The position numbers were made by a program, and so were the translations under genes. DNA of 64,000 nt from JAEKNW01 sp963678375 (GTDB lineage Bacteria > Cloacimonadota > Cloacimonadia > Cloacimonadales > JAFGVF01). The stretch spans positions 1,922,001-1,986,000 of the forward strand of contig OY782831.1 in NCBI GenBank assembly GCA_963678375.2, given 5' to 3'. The number at the start of each line of letters is the position of its first letter. The first letter of the stretch is position 1. Shown here piece by piece: positions 1-8,514 of the stretch. Under the pieces are notes generated by a model. The model saw nothing but the letters and a program-made list of their open reading frames with translations. It did not search any database and was not told the DNA's origin.

Positions 1-1685
1 CCACTATTCATTATAGTACCAAAGTTAGGACATCCACTATTATTGGCAAAAGTACAATTAGATATTGTTGTATTTTCTCCCATAGTACCAAACATCTTAC
101 ATTCCCCTCCAACATTATTAGAAAATAGGCAGTTATCTATTACAACTTCTAATGTGTCAGCCCAGTCTATAAATCTAAATAGAGTCCAACCATAATAATC
201 AGAAGTACAATGATTATCAATAAATTCTGAGTTAGTAACCTCTACTCTGTTCATAGCTACCACATTACCAATACCTTTTCCATTTTCATTAATACAAGTG
301 TTATTATAGACCTTAACATTGTTCATAACAACATCTAACGCTTTAATAGAAAAAGCTGGGTAACTCTTTATTGAATGATTATTCTGGAAAATTACATTAT
401 CAAGTTTAACTTTACTATAGTATATTCCATTCACGTATAAATTGGACCAACTATCAATATTACTAGCCTCAAACACTACATCCTCAATTATCAAGTTATC
501 GATACAAGTTGTGAACACAGCAGAGCCTTCTCCATTGCTAATGCTCATATCTTTTATTGTAATATTCTCTCCAAAAAATTCTGGTATGATAGCCCCATTA
601 CCCCAACTAAATATTTCAGGATTACCTATAATCTTAGTCTCTTGAGAAGAAACTCCTTGTAAAATTGTGTTACTTTTTAACCCTATAGGTATATTAGTAT
701 GCCCCCATAAGTCATGTTCATAGATTTCAGATGTTAGTCGTATGGTTTTAGGGTTATCTCTATTACTAGAGATTATGGTATTAGCCCTATAAATTGTGCG
801 TAGTGGTTGGTCAGGTGTTAAGCCAGAGTTGTCATCATCGCCATTGTTCGCCACATATAGGTCTGCATCAATCTCCTCATGCATTCCCTCATTTACATCA
901 AAAGTTCTATAGGGAGTATAACCATCTTCTATTGCCTCAACAAATCCTTCAAAAAAATTGGCATAGTAGCGTTCGTAAGATGCTTTAGTAAATTTATCTA
1001 AATAGACATCAGTTACTGCACCTGCTGGGTTTCCCCAATACATATCAGCTCCACTTGCGGAATAGTTATCAAATAATGAACATCTGTTGCTTTCTGAAAA
1101 ATTGATTATTGGTTGCTCACTAAGAGTGCTTTGGGTATATATCCCTCCTCCTGACATTAGTGCTAAGTTATTATTTATAGTACATGCAGCTAGATGTACA
1201 GTAGCCTGGTAATTAATAATTATCCCTCCCCCTAAATCTGCATAATTATCATAGATTTGAAGATTTACAATATTAAAACTACTCAAGGCGAGACACAAAC
1301 CGCCCCCTATAGTTTTAGTGCCATCCTGATAGCCACTTCCTCCTGTTATTGATAATCCTCTTATTTCAAACTCTTTATCTCCAACAGTGCAATATAGAGT
1401 ACTACCACTTTGGTTACCATCTATGATAGTTGTAGAGATAAAGGTGCTATCATTGGTTATTGCTTCTAATGAATAGAGTTTTAGGTTGTTAGCATAGCTT
1501 AAATTAATATTTTCATAATAGGTACCTGGATAAACTAATACAGTATCTCCTGTAGAAGCCTGATTAATAGCAGTCTGGATTTCTGTATATGGTTTAGTAC
1601 CATCAAGTGAGACTTCAAGGGTATTAGAAAAGAGAGAGGTAAGACCAAGTAATATCAAAAGTGTATAAAATAATTTTAGTTTCAT
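1..1685 (-). CDS. Secreted right-handed beta-helix surface protein (partial, C-terminus off the left edge)
   Basis: The frame is open from an ATG at 1685 to the window edge, giving 561 codons; the C-terminus lies outside. Residues 1-21 form a signal peptide (MKLKLFYTLLILLG... ending near LFSNT). It is followed by the typical opening of polymorphic outer-membrane/beta-helix proteins: a tandem 'I..A...A..GDTVLVYPGTYYENI' segment, then repeated short strands with Asn/Gly turns (for example GGGLCLALSS, GGGIIINYQA, SGGGIYTQS). A second copy of the opening (DLYVANNGDDDNSGLTPDQPLRTI) starts near residue 280. A strong ribosome site (AGGAAGC) precedes the ATG. It lies 8 nt downstream of a mini-gene for a secreted peptide and is probably co-transcribed with it. 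Such proteins are usually cell-surface or secreted; in this lineage they normally end in a sorting tail, which cannot be checked here. The substrate is unknown. Confidence 0.85.
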   Translation of the reverse strand, partial: MKLKLFYTLLILLGLTSLFSNTLEVSLDGTKPYTEIQTAINQASTGDTVLVYPGTYYENINLSYANNLKLYSLEAITNDSTFISTTIIDGNQSGSTLYCTVGDKEFEIRGLSITGGSGYQDGTKTIGGGLCLALSSFNIVNLQIYDNYADLGGGIIINYQATVHLAACTINNNLALMSGGGIYTQSTLSEQPIINFSESNRCSLFDNYSASGADMYWGNPAGAVTDVYLDKFTKASYERYYANFFEGFVEAIEDGYTPYRTFDVNEGMHEEIDADLYVANNGDDDNSGLTPDQPLRTIYRANTIISSNRDNPKTIRLTSEIYEHDLWGHTNIPIGLKSNTILQGVSSQETKIIGNPEIFSWGNGAIIPEFFGENITIKDMSISNGEGSAVFTTCIDNLIIEDVVFEASNIDSWSNLYVNGIYYSKVKLDNVIFQNNHSIKSYPAFSIKALDVVMNNVKVYNNTCINENGKGIGNVVAMNRVEVTNSEFIDNHCTSDYYGWTLFRFIDWADTLEVVIDNCLFSNNVGGECKMFGTMGENTTISNCTFANNSGCPNFGTIMNS

Positions 1686-1693
1686 AAAGCTTC

Positions 1694-1831
1694 CTAGGAT
1701 TTAATGACTTCGTAACTCTGAGATCCAACCTCTTCCCAAGTAATTTCTGGATAGAGATCATAATTAACTTGACTAGCAAAGACCAACACGACAAAACTGA
1801 ACAAGAATAAAAATGAGATTATTTTTTTCAT
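1694..1831 (-). CDS. Small secreted peptide, 45 aa
   Basis: Forty-five codons from ATG 1831 to TAG at 1694, directly behind a near-perfect ribosome site (GGAGGAGAT). The first 20 residues are a clear signal peptide (MKKIISFLFLFSFVVLVFA), leaving a mature segment of about 25 residues rich in acidic and aromatic positions (QVNYDLYPEITWEEVG...). It ends 8 nt before the beta-helix gene, so the two are very probably one transcript. I do not recognise a family. It could be a genuine small exported factor or the stump of a larger secreted protein. The ribosome site and signal peptide argue that it is translated. Confidence 0.5.
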   Translation of the reverse strand: MKKIISFLFLFSFVVLVFASQVNYDLYPEITWEEVGSQSYEVIKS

Positions 1832-1923
1832 ATCTCCTCCTATTATATAGACCCTTAAAAGACTTATATTTTTATTAGTTTACTCTATTTAATTGATATA
1901 TAAATATTTACGAGAGGTAAGCG

Positions 1924-2883
1924 ATGGATAATGATTTTAAAGAGTATTTTAATTATGCCAAGGAAATTGCATATAAATTAGTTAAAGATTATGAATTAGC
2001 TGAGGACATTGCAAGTAATTGTGTGGTTAAACTTGAAAAGGTGTCAAGAACAAGAGAGATTGCTAATCCTAAAGGATGGATTAGAAAAGTTGTTACTAAC
2101 TCATGTAATGATTATTTTAATAAGCAAAAAAGACTATTAGAAGTTCCCTTAGATGAAGAAAAACTTGAATATTTTGCTTACAAAAATCAAGAAAATAGTA
2201 GTGAAATTATAGATTTTGAGATTGATTTTAGTAAGTATCCTTTTCTTGAGCATAAAGATAGAGAAAAAAAGATATTAGAGTATTTCTATATAAAGAAAGA
2301 ATCAAAGGCAAAAATTGCCCAGAGATTTAAAATTAAAGAGAGTAAAGTCAAAGAAATAATATATAAATTTACTAATGAAATTGAATTATATCATCTAATT
2401 GATAATAAGACGCTATTTTTTAAGTTACTACCTTATACTAATCTTACCATTAAGATTAATAATTTCCTACATAAACTAAAGCACTGTCTTAATAATAATG
2501 ATTTATCTTGTATGAAACGATATTTGAAAAATGCTAAAATAAATGACTTTTCCAAGATTGAATTTAAAGAGATGAAGTCATGTAAATTAAAGTATATTGA
2601 TGAAGATAGGTATCAACTCTTAGTTGTTTTTATTAATCAAGCTAATAAGTACAGCTTTTTTTTTATAGAATTCATTATAACAAGATCCAGCAATGTACAA
2701 GTAATTGAATTTCCTATCTGGCCAAAAGGAGTTGTTCAAATTGATAAAAGCAAACTAAAGACAGAAATTAAGCAAAAAGATCTAGATAGCTTCAACGGTT
2801 CCTATAACGAAAGATTAGGAAGTTATGATGAATTGAAAAAAAAAGGTATTGCTAAAGAGATTCAACAAAAAGATAAGTTTTAA
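1924..2883 (+). CDS. ECF-like RNA polymerase sigma factor with C-terminal extension
   Basis: 319 aa. Residues about 5-70 match sigma region 2 (YAKEIAYKLVKDYELAEDIA...NPKGWIRKVVTNSCNDYFNKQKR), including the 'W' and basic -10 recognition helix. Residues about 112-148 look like region 4, with a helix-turn-helix (KESKAKIAQRFKIKESKVKEIIYK). The remaining 170 residues are an extension, longer than in a minimal ECF factor (about 180 aa in total); it begins helical and then becomes beta-rich and aromatic (YQLLVVFINQANKYSFFFIEFIITR), which might be a sensing domain. A ribosome site AGAGG precedes the ATG. The gene is divergent from the secreted peptide/beta-helix operon, with about 92 bp between the starts, so control of that operon is plausible but unproven. 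A 10-bp inverted repeat follows the gene. Confidence 0.7.
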   Translation: MDNDFKEYFNYAKEIAYKLVKDYELAEDIASNCVVKLEKVSRTREIANPKGWIRKVVTNSCNDYFNKQKRLLEVPLDEEKLEYFAYKNQENSSEIIDFEIDFSKYPFLEHKDREKKILEYFYIKKESKAKIAQRFKIKESKVKEIIYKFTNEIELYHLIDNKTLFFKLLPYTNLTIKINNFLHKLKHCLNNNDLSCMKRYLKNAKINDFSKIEFKEMKSCKLKYIDEDRYQLLVVFINQANKYSFFFIEFIITRSSNVQVIEFPIWPKGVVQIDKSKLKTEIKQKDLDSFNGSYNERLGSYDELKKKGIAKEIQQKDKF

Positions 2884-2925
2884 TTTACACACTCCTAATT
2901 AATTTTAATGCTTTCCTTTGCCCCT

Positions 2926-2951
2926 TTGAATAAAACTCGGTTTTTATTCAA
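2926..2951 (+). terminator. AT-rich hairpin after the sigma factor gene
   Basis: A perfect 10-bp inverted repeat, TTGAATAAAA then loop CTCGGT then TTTTATTCAA, lies 43 bp after the stop. There is no long T-tract after it, so it may only be a weak terminator or an mRNA end structure. Confidence 0.35.
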
Positions 2952-3471
2952 AAGCCTGTTAAGGAAGTAAGAATGAAAAGAATGACCTAAAAAGTCGGAT
3001 GAAAATTCTTTTCTGGTGTTTAATCATGTTTTATGGTTGCGTCTGTTCTAGCATCAAGTATTACAACAATCATCTCTTTTGTATATCCGATGCTACAGAC
3101 TTTCAAAAGCCTAATCTAGTATTTAGCTATAAATCAACAGTGCTAAACAAAATCATTTTAGGCGATAAATTACTTGATAAAAGTTCGAAATCCATCCCAC
3201 CACTTCTGGAAGTGGGACAATAATAAGTTCGCTACCACCAGTTTAAAAAGTTCCTTCAGGTTTTGTTAAAACTATACCTTCACAGATTAGAATACAATCC
3301 AAGACCAAACTACTTATCGTTTTTAAGGATAATAACCTCTATCTCCAAATATCATTTGACATTTTCCCCTATTAAATGATAATGGAATGAAAGGTTGAAA
3401 GTGGTGTCATGTAGTCACAAGCAAGCAAGATTTACCACTTCAACAATAATTCATAAAGATTGGTAATAATT
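2952..3471. other. Intergenic stretch without a confident gene
   Basis: About 520 bp between the sigma factor hairpin and smpB. It holds a 74-codon ATG frame at 2999-3223 with a hydrophobic, Cys-rich N-terminus (MKILFWCLIMFYGCVC). That frame has no convincing ribosome site and no recognisable family, so I do not call it a gene. A short hairpin (CCACTTC-TG-GAAGTGG) sits at 3200-3215. I looked for a tmRNA, often close to smpB, and saw neither its acceptor arm nor its tag frame. Confidence 0.4.
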
Positions 3472-3948
3472 ATGGCAAAACAAAACAATAATGATAGAAT
3501 AAGAGAAATTAAGAATAGAAAAGCAAGGCATGAGTATTTCTTTGTCCAGACTTACGAAGCAGGTATTGTTCTCAGAGGTACAGAGATCAAGTCCATTAGG
3601 CAGGGTAAAGTAAGTTTTAAGGATTCCTATGCAAGAATTGATAAACAAGGTGAGGTCTGGCTTCTTAACTTGCACATATCACCCTACGAGAAATCTACCT
3701 ACTTCAATCACGAAGCAACTCGTCCACGTAAATTACTTTTAAATAAGAGGGAAATCAAGAAGATGAACTCTAAGATTGTTGAAGGTGGTATGACGCTCAT
3801 ACCTGCTTCAATTTACATAAATGAAAAGAGTCTTTGTAAGGTAGAACTAGCGATTGCTAAAGGTAAGAAGAACTATGATAAACGTGAAGTTCTTCAGAAA
3901 AAGGATCAACAAAGAGATGCTGATCGTGCCAAGAAAATGACTTATTAG
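3472..3948 (+). CDS. smpB: SsrA-binding protein SmpB
   Basis: 158 aa from ATG 3472; an upstream in-frame TTG at 3460 would add four residues (MVII) but is less likely. SmpB binds tmRNA and delivers it to ribosomes stalled on broken mRNAs (trans-translation). Hallmarks seen are an N-terminal RKARHEYFF..TYEAGIVLRGTEIKSIRQGKVSFKDSYA block, the central HISPYEKSTYFNHEATRPRKLLLNKREI block, and the basic C-terminal tail (GKKNYDKREVLQKKDQQRDADRA) that mimics an anticodon stem in the ribosome. Length matches the family (about 150-160 aa). It is followed 8 nt later by the amidase gene, suggesting an operon with the amidase and phosphoesterase. Confidence 0.97.
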   Translation: MAKQNNNDRIREIKNRKARHEYFFVQTYEAGIVLRGTEIKSIRQGKVSFKDSYARIDKQGEVWLLNLHISPYEKSTYFNHEATRPRKLLLNKREIKKMNSKIVEGGMTLIPASIYINEKSLCKVELAIAKGKKNYDKREVLQKKDQQRDADRAKKMTY

Positions 3949-3956
3949 GTGGGTTG

Positions 3957-5108
3957 ATGCAGGTAAAAAGAATCTTAATCTTTATCATATTCATCATTTC
4001 ACTTCTACCACTATTTAGTCAAATCAAAGTTCAATATGCTGATAGTGAGGAGTATTATCTACTTGAAACTTTTGTTCATAACAAGATAGATTATTTTAGA
4101 TTAGATGACTTTAATAGATTGGTTAAAGGGCAGATTAAAGAGATTTTATTAGACGATCGTCTTCACTTTTATCTTTTTAAGAAAGAGATATCATTCTGTT
4201 TAGAAAGCTCTTTTGCCCATGTAGCTAGTTATAGTCAAGAAACAGGTATGCTGGAAGATGAATACTATAATTTCTACTACCCTATAAAATACGTAGAGGG
4301 TCAATATGTTTTACCCCAGCATTTTCTAACAGAGATTCTCCCACAGATATTTCCAGCCTTAATATCTTATACAGATGATTTTCTTTTAATTAAGGAGCAT
4401 AACAGATCTTCTATCGAGGTAATTGTACTTGATCCTGGGCATGGGGGAAAGGACCCTGGAGCTGAAGGTGCAAATGGGCTTCAAGAAAAGCATATCGTTC
4501 TTTCAATTGCTAAGAAACTTCAAAAAAGGCTAGAGGATGAACTAGGTGTAAGAGTTCTTTTGACAAGAAATGATGATTCTTTTATCTCATTGAAAGAAAG
4601 AACAGCCTTTGCTAACCGCAATGATGCTGATCTTTTTGTTTCCATCCATACTAATGCTGCTGAGAACAAAAAAGCTCATGGTATTGAGGTTTATTATCTC
4701 TCAGAAGCTAAAAATGATGAATCTAGAGCTGCTCAGGCACTTGAGAATGCTGTTGTGGAAGAGTTTGAAGGTCAAGATGCTTTACGTGAATACACCCAAG
4801 CTGATTATGTTATAAGTGATTTGATTCAATCTGCTCAGTTAATAGAAAGCATAAACTTAGCCTATAAATTTCAAAACAATTTAATTATTGAAAGTCAAGC
4901 AAGAGATAGAGGAGTCAAATCTGCTAATTTTTATGTTTTACGGGGTGCTTATATGCCATCAGTCTTGGTAGAATTAGGTTTTATTTCAAATTTTGATGAA
5001 GGAAAAAAGCTTAATGAAGATAGCTATCAAGACAAACTTATTGAAAGCTTGTTTTATGGTATTAAATCATTTAAACTACATAATGATAGAAATAACAGCT
5101 TAGAGTAA
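3957..5108 (+). CDS. N-acetylmuramoyl-L-alanine amidase (AmiC-type)
   Basis: 383 aa from ATG 3957, behind AGGTGGG; an in-frame TTG three bases earlier is a poorer start. It cleaves the amide bond between muramic acid and the peptide stem of peptidoglycan. A signal anchor occupies residues 1-21 (ILIFIIFIISLLPLFSQ). Residues 25-145 form a beta-rich N-terminal domain resembling AMIN/copper-amine-oxidase-like cell-wall targeting modules. The catalytic Amidase_3 domain runs from about 154 to 370: the zinc ligands are the His in LDPGHGGKDPGA, the Glu in LQEKHIVLS, and the His in FVSIHTNAA, and the catalytic Glu sits in VLVELGFISN. The stop overlaps the start of the phosphoesterase gene (TAATG), implying translational coupling. 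Confidence 0.93.
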   Translation: MQVKRILIFIIFIISLLPLFSQIKVQYADSEEYYLLETFVHNKIDYFRLDDFNRLVKGQIKEILLDDRLHFYLFKKEISFCLESSFAHVASYSQETGMLEDEYYNFYYPIKYVEGQYVLPQHFLTEILPQIFPALISYTDDFLLIKEHNRSSIEVIVLDPGHGGKDPGAEGANGLQEKHIVLSIAKKLQKRLEDELGVRVLLTRNDDSFISLKERTAFANRNDADLFVSIHTNAAENKKAHGIEVYYLSEAKNDESRAAQALENAVVEEFEGQDALREYTQADYVISDLIQSAQLIESINLAYKFQNNLIIESQARDRGVKSANFYVLRGAYMPSVLVELGFISNFDEGKKLNEDSYQDKLIESLFYGIKSFKLHNDRNNSLE

Positions 5109-5995
5109 TGAAAGATATTCACCCTAAGAGGTTAGCAAGAGAGAAGAAAATCAAGGCATGGTTAGAGGATAAGTCTCATAGCCATAAGAAAGCCCATCCT
5201 TTTTCTAAAGTTGTAAAAGCAGTCTTAGATGGAGTTGGTTTAACTGCTTTAGGTTTCAGAAATGCTCAAAGAATTACCACTAAACATATTCAAATAAAAA
5301 GTAGTAAATTTGGAGAGGGTCTTAATAACTTCAAGATAATGTTTATTTCGGATTTTCATCTTAATGGAAACCCTCTGTTAATTAAACCTATCCAGCAGAT
5401 ATTGCAAGAAGAAGAAGTTGATATCTATCTTTTTGGTGGCGATTATCAAGTAAATGCTTTTGGAAATTATCAGGTTATAAAATCCCTCTACACTCAATTA
5501 CTTGCAGTTATTGATACATCTAAAGTATATGGTGTTTTAGGAAATCATGATGAGTACAAGATTGCTGAGATACTTAATGATTTAGGTGTCAATATGCTAA
5601 TTAATGATTTCGTAACTATCAAAAAGGGAGAAGATTCTCTGCTTATCTCAGGTATAGATGATTCTGATCGTTATCTTTCTCATGTTTTCCCAAAACTAGA
5701 AGGTCATTCAGACAAATATAAACTTCTCTTGACCCATTCCCCAAATGTCTATAAAGAAGCCCAGAAAGAGGGCTATGATTTGCTTCTTGCAGGACATACT
5801 CATTCAGGGCAAATCTGTTATCCAGGCGGAATTCCAATTGTAAAATTTACTAAATTTCCTAAAAAGTACTCTTACTCAAAGTGGAGTTATAAGAACATGC
5901 AAGGCTATACTACCGCGGGAGTTGGTAATACATGGGTGAATGTCAGATTTTTCTGCCCTCCTGAAGTTGTTGTTATTACACTAAAAAAAACTTGA
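5108..5995 (+). CDS. Metallophosphoesterase (YaeI/calcineurin-like)
   Basis: 295 aa; the start ATG overlaps the amidase stop. It has the full two-metal phosphoesterase signature in order: SDFHLN (D-x-H), FGGDYQ (GD), GNHDE (GNHD), a His in LLLTHSP, and GHTHSGQ (GHxH). This is the arrangement of the YaeI/YkuE group, which hydrolyses phosphodiesters or lipid pyrophosphates such as UDP-diacylglucosamine-like substrates. The true substrate here cannot be told from sequence. The N-terminus is basic and lacks a clear signal peptide, with a weakly hydrophobic segment near 35-50. Context next to a cell-wall amidase suggests an envelope role. The end (TTGA) is embedded in the -35 hexamer of the next gene's promoter. 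Confidence 0.9.
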   Translation: MKDIHPKRLAREKKIKAWLEDKSHSHKKAHPFSKVVKAVLDGVGLTALGFRNAQRITTKHIQIKSSKFGEGLNNFKIMFISDFHLNGNPLLIKPIQQILQEEEVDIYLFGGDYQVNAFGNYQVIKSLYTQLLAVIDTSKVYGVLGNHDEYKIAEILNDLGVNMLINDFVTIKKGEDSLLISGIDDSDRYLSHVFPKLEGHSDKYKLLLTHSPNVYKEAQKEGYDLLLAGHTHSGQICYPGGIPIVKFTKFPKKYSYSKWSYKNMQGYTTAGVGNTWVNVRFFCPPEVVVITLKKT

Positions 5996-6020
5996 CATAG
6001 AATAGCCAAATTAGAATAAT
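5992..6020 (+). promoter_or_regulatory. Predicted sigma-70-type promoter for the S41 peptidase gene
   Basis: A perfect TTGACA (5992-5997) and an AATAAT (6015-6020) are separated by 17 nt. The -35 box overlaps the stop codon of the phosphoesterase gene, so the peptidase gene can be transcribed independently of the upstream operon. Confidence 0.5.
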
Positions 6021-6052
6021 CAAATAAGTTCACTATAAAAAAGGAGCCTATT

Positions 6053-8323
6053 ATGTCAAAAGTCCCTCTTTACTTACTAGTATTGTTATTTGTTTGTTCA
6101 TGTTCTACCAATAAAATTGTAGAGGATAAGAAAGTAGATAATCTCACCGCATTCACCAAACTCTATGGATATGTTAAACATTTTTACCCCTCAGATGAAG
6201 CTCAAGATATTGATTGGGATAGTTTTGCAGTTTATGGCTCTCAGTATGTAATGCCTGCCCGTAATAATGAAGAACTTAGTGAATTATTAAGAGACCTCTT
6301 TTTACCTATAGTCCCCGATTTAATACTATATACACAAACTAAGCCAGAATTAAACCTAGATGATGTTCTACCAGGTCGTAAAACTACTTTCTGGCAATAT
6401 GACGGGTATAACAATACTAATAGTCCTTCTGTTTACAGGTCGATAAGAACAAATCGCCCCATTAAGATAGATAAAACAACAGCAAAAGAACCTATATGGA
6501 CAATCTTATATCCCCAAATGTCAAATGATGTTGATTCAGATACGAGGATCAGAGTATCGTTTAAGATTTGGAAAGCAGAAAGTGACTCACTTACCCCTGG
6601 CATCTATGTGCGTTTTGGTGGGGATTATGTCGGAGACGAGCTTAGTCAAAGTGGTTGGTCAGAAAAGAGCTATGAACTGGAAGTTAAATCAGATCAAATT
6701 AATGCTTTAGCAGTGATATTTGATAATTTAGAACATTTATCGCTGGATGATTTTTTAGTAGAAGAGTGGCATAAAGAAACATGGCATAGGGTGTTTTTTT
6801 CTGATTTCTCCCAAGATGAAATCGGTAATTTACCCAACAATTTCATTATAAACACTACTCCACATTATGGAACAATTAGTCGCAATGTTGATGTCCTGAT
6901 AGAAAACAATATGGATAACAAGAGAATGTCTATCCAAAAGACAAACTCAGCAGAGAATTACACGCTTGGATTTATTGATAAAATATTTTCTGAAGAACTT
7001 CTTTATGGCCAAGTATTGGATAAAGAACTGATACCGGGCTTAAATTGTTACTTTCCTATGGTGCTACAATGTGATATGAAACACACTTATCCCATCGCTG
7101 ATAAGACTAAACTTGATGAGTTGAAACAAAAATACTCTGTTTATGATATGCATAACAGAGAAGAACAAGGGGTTTGGTTTGCAGGTATAATAAAGTATTG
7201 GAATGAAATGAATTTCTTCTATCCCTACTTCGAATATAATATCTGTGATTGGGATAAAGAATTGTCTCTTTGTCTGGAAAGAACACTAGAAAGCAAGAAT
7301 TTCTCGGAGTATAGGCAAGCTTTAAGACTCTTGATGTCCAAAACTGAAGATGGGCATGCATTTTTAGGAGATAATTCATTAAACACTAAGTTGCCCCCAT
7401 TTAATACCTATCCTATCAATGGCAAGTGGTTAGTTACGTCTGTTTTAGATGATTCACTAGCTTCACTTTTAGGAAACGAAGTGGTCAAAATGAATGGAGA
7501 AAGCTTTAGTAAACTGATGCAAGAAAATAGACCATACTATATCTCTTCTAATTCAGAGACAACGAATCTTAGGCTATTTAGAAATTTTATGAGAACATAT
7601 CAGGATTCTGTTGCCATATTTAAATTCAAATCCACTAGCGAAAAGAGTGAATATGAATACACAAAAGAAATACCTTTAGCGAAATATAACCCCATGAATT
7701 TATTGACAAAACCTGAGAAAGTAATCCACTACCCTAATGAGATTGTATATATAAATGCTAATATAATGAACGATGCAGAGTTAGATGAAGTTATGCCAGA
7801 TTTGTTAAAGGCTAAGGGGATTATTTTGGACCTAAGACTTTATCCTAGAATTTCACCAAAACTACTTAGCAACTTACTAACGGAAGCTGATTCTCTTACA
7901 GGCTCAGTGAAAAAAAGATATATTCAACCAAAAGAAGAATTACTTAGACTTAATGAAGATAAGCTAATTTGGGCATTACAACCTGCTGAACCACATATAG
8001 GAGCAAAGATTATCGCTCTGTGTGGGAGGAGTTCACAGAGTTACTGTGAAGCATACCTTTTGGTCTTGAAACACAATAAATTGGCTACTCTTGTTGGTCA
8101 GCCTACTGCTGGAGCTAATGGCAATGTTATCCAAACTTATCTACCTGGAGATATTAAAGTGAATTGGACGGGGATGTTGAAGAGAAATCCTGATAAGAGT
8201 AGGTTCTTTGGTGTGGGTCTCATTCCTGATGTAATCGTGGAGAAAACTGTTGATGACATACAGAATGGTAGAGATCCAGAGCTAGAAAAAGCATTAGAAT
8301 TACTGAGTTTAGACCAAGAATGA
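6053..8323 (+). CDS. S41 family peptidase, lipoprotein
   Basis: 756 aa, preceded by AAGGAG. The N-terminus (PLYLLVLLFVCSCSTNK) is a lipoprotein signal with the anchor at Cys15 or Cys17, so the protein should be membrane-attached outside the cytoplasm. Residues about 25-350 hold two unassigned beta-rich domains. A helical 'DxxFxxxxxxL...DGH' segment follows (SKTEDGHAFLGD near 440), then a PDZ-like region (VVKMNGESFSKL). The C-terminal S41 fold runs from about 555 to 735 (GIILDLRLYPR; CGRSSQSYCEAY with the probable nucleophile Ser663; VGQPTAGANGNV; LIPDVIVEKTVDDIQNGRDPELEKALELL). S41 enzymes use a Ser/Lys or Ser/His/Glu site to cleave near C-termini. Ends with TGA, showing TGA is a normal stop here. 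Confidence 0.85.
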   Translation: MSKVPLYLLVLLFVCSCSTNKIVEDKKVDNLTAFTKLYGYVKHFYPSDEAQDIDWDSFAVYGSQYVMPARNNEELSELLRDLFLPIVPDLILYTQTKPELNLDDVLPGRKTTFWQYDGYNNTNSPSVYRSIRTNRPIKIDKTTAKEPIWTILYPQMSNDVDSDTRIRVSFKIWKAESDSLTPGIYVRFGGDYVGDELSQSGWSEKSYELEVKSDQINALAVIFDNLEHLSLDDFLVEEWHKETWHRVFFSDFSQDEIGNLPNNFIINTTPHYGTISRNVDVLIENNMDNKRMSIQKTNSAENYTLGFIDKIFSEELLYGQVLDKELIPGLNCYFPMVLQCDMKHTYPIADKTKLDELKQKYSVYDMHNREEQGVWFAGIIKYWNEMNFFYPYFEYNICDWDKELSLCLERTLESKNFSEYRQALRLLMSKTEDGHAFLGDNSLNTKLPPFNTYPINGKWLVTSVLDDSLASLLGNEVVKMNGESFSKLMQENRPYYISSNSETTNLRLFRNFMRTYQDSVAIFKFKSTSEKSEYEYTKEIPLAKYNPMNLLTKPEKVIHYPNEIVYINANIMNDAELDEVMPDLLKAKGIILDLRLYPRISPKLLSNLLTEADSLTGSVKKRYIQPKEELLRLNEDKLIWALQPAEPHIGAKIIALCGRSSQSYCEAYLLVLKHNKLATLVGQPTAGANGNVIQTYLPGDIKVNWTGMLKRNPDKSRFFGVGLIPDVIVEKTVDDIQNGRDPELEKALELLSLDQE

Positions 8324-8514
8324 TTGGTAAAATTAGATAATGAAATGATTATCCGTTAACTTTTGTTGTCTGATACTGTACATGTTTATGTGTAATTTAG
8401 TTTAGAAAATTGAACAAGATCAAATAAAATGTTAGAAAATTAATAATAAATTACTTGCTTAATTGAGCTTTCTCTATTAATATGAACATCAACATTAAAA
8501 AAAAGGATATGAAA

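Noticed and set aside
2999..3223. A 74-codon frame with a hydrophobic start as a secreted peptide gene
   Set aside because: No convincing ribosome site, no recognisable family and an atypical composition; mentioned only in the intergenic note.
2952..3471. A tmRNA gene beside smpB
   Set aside because: No tRNA-like acceptor and T-arm, nor a tag reading frame, could be found on either strand.
5993..8323. A code in which TGA means Trp throughout
   Set aside because: Several complete, well-bounded genes (for example the phosphoesterase and S41 peptidase) end in TGA at the expected place, so TGA is a normal stop.
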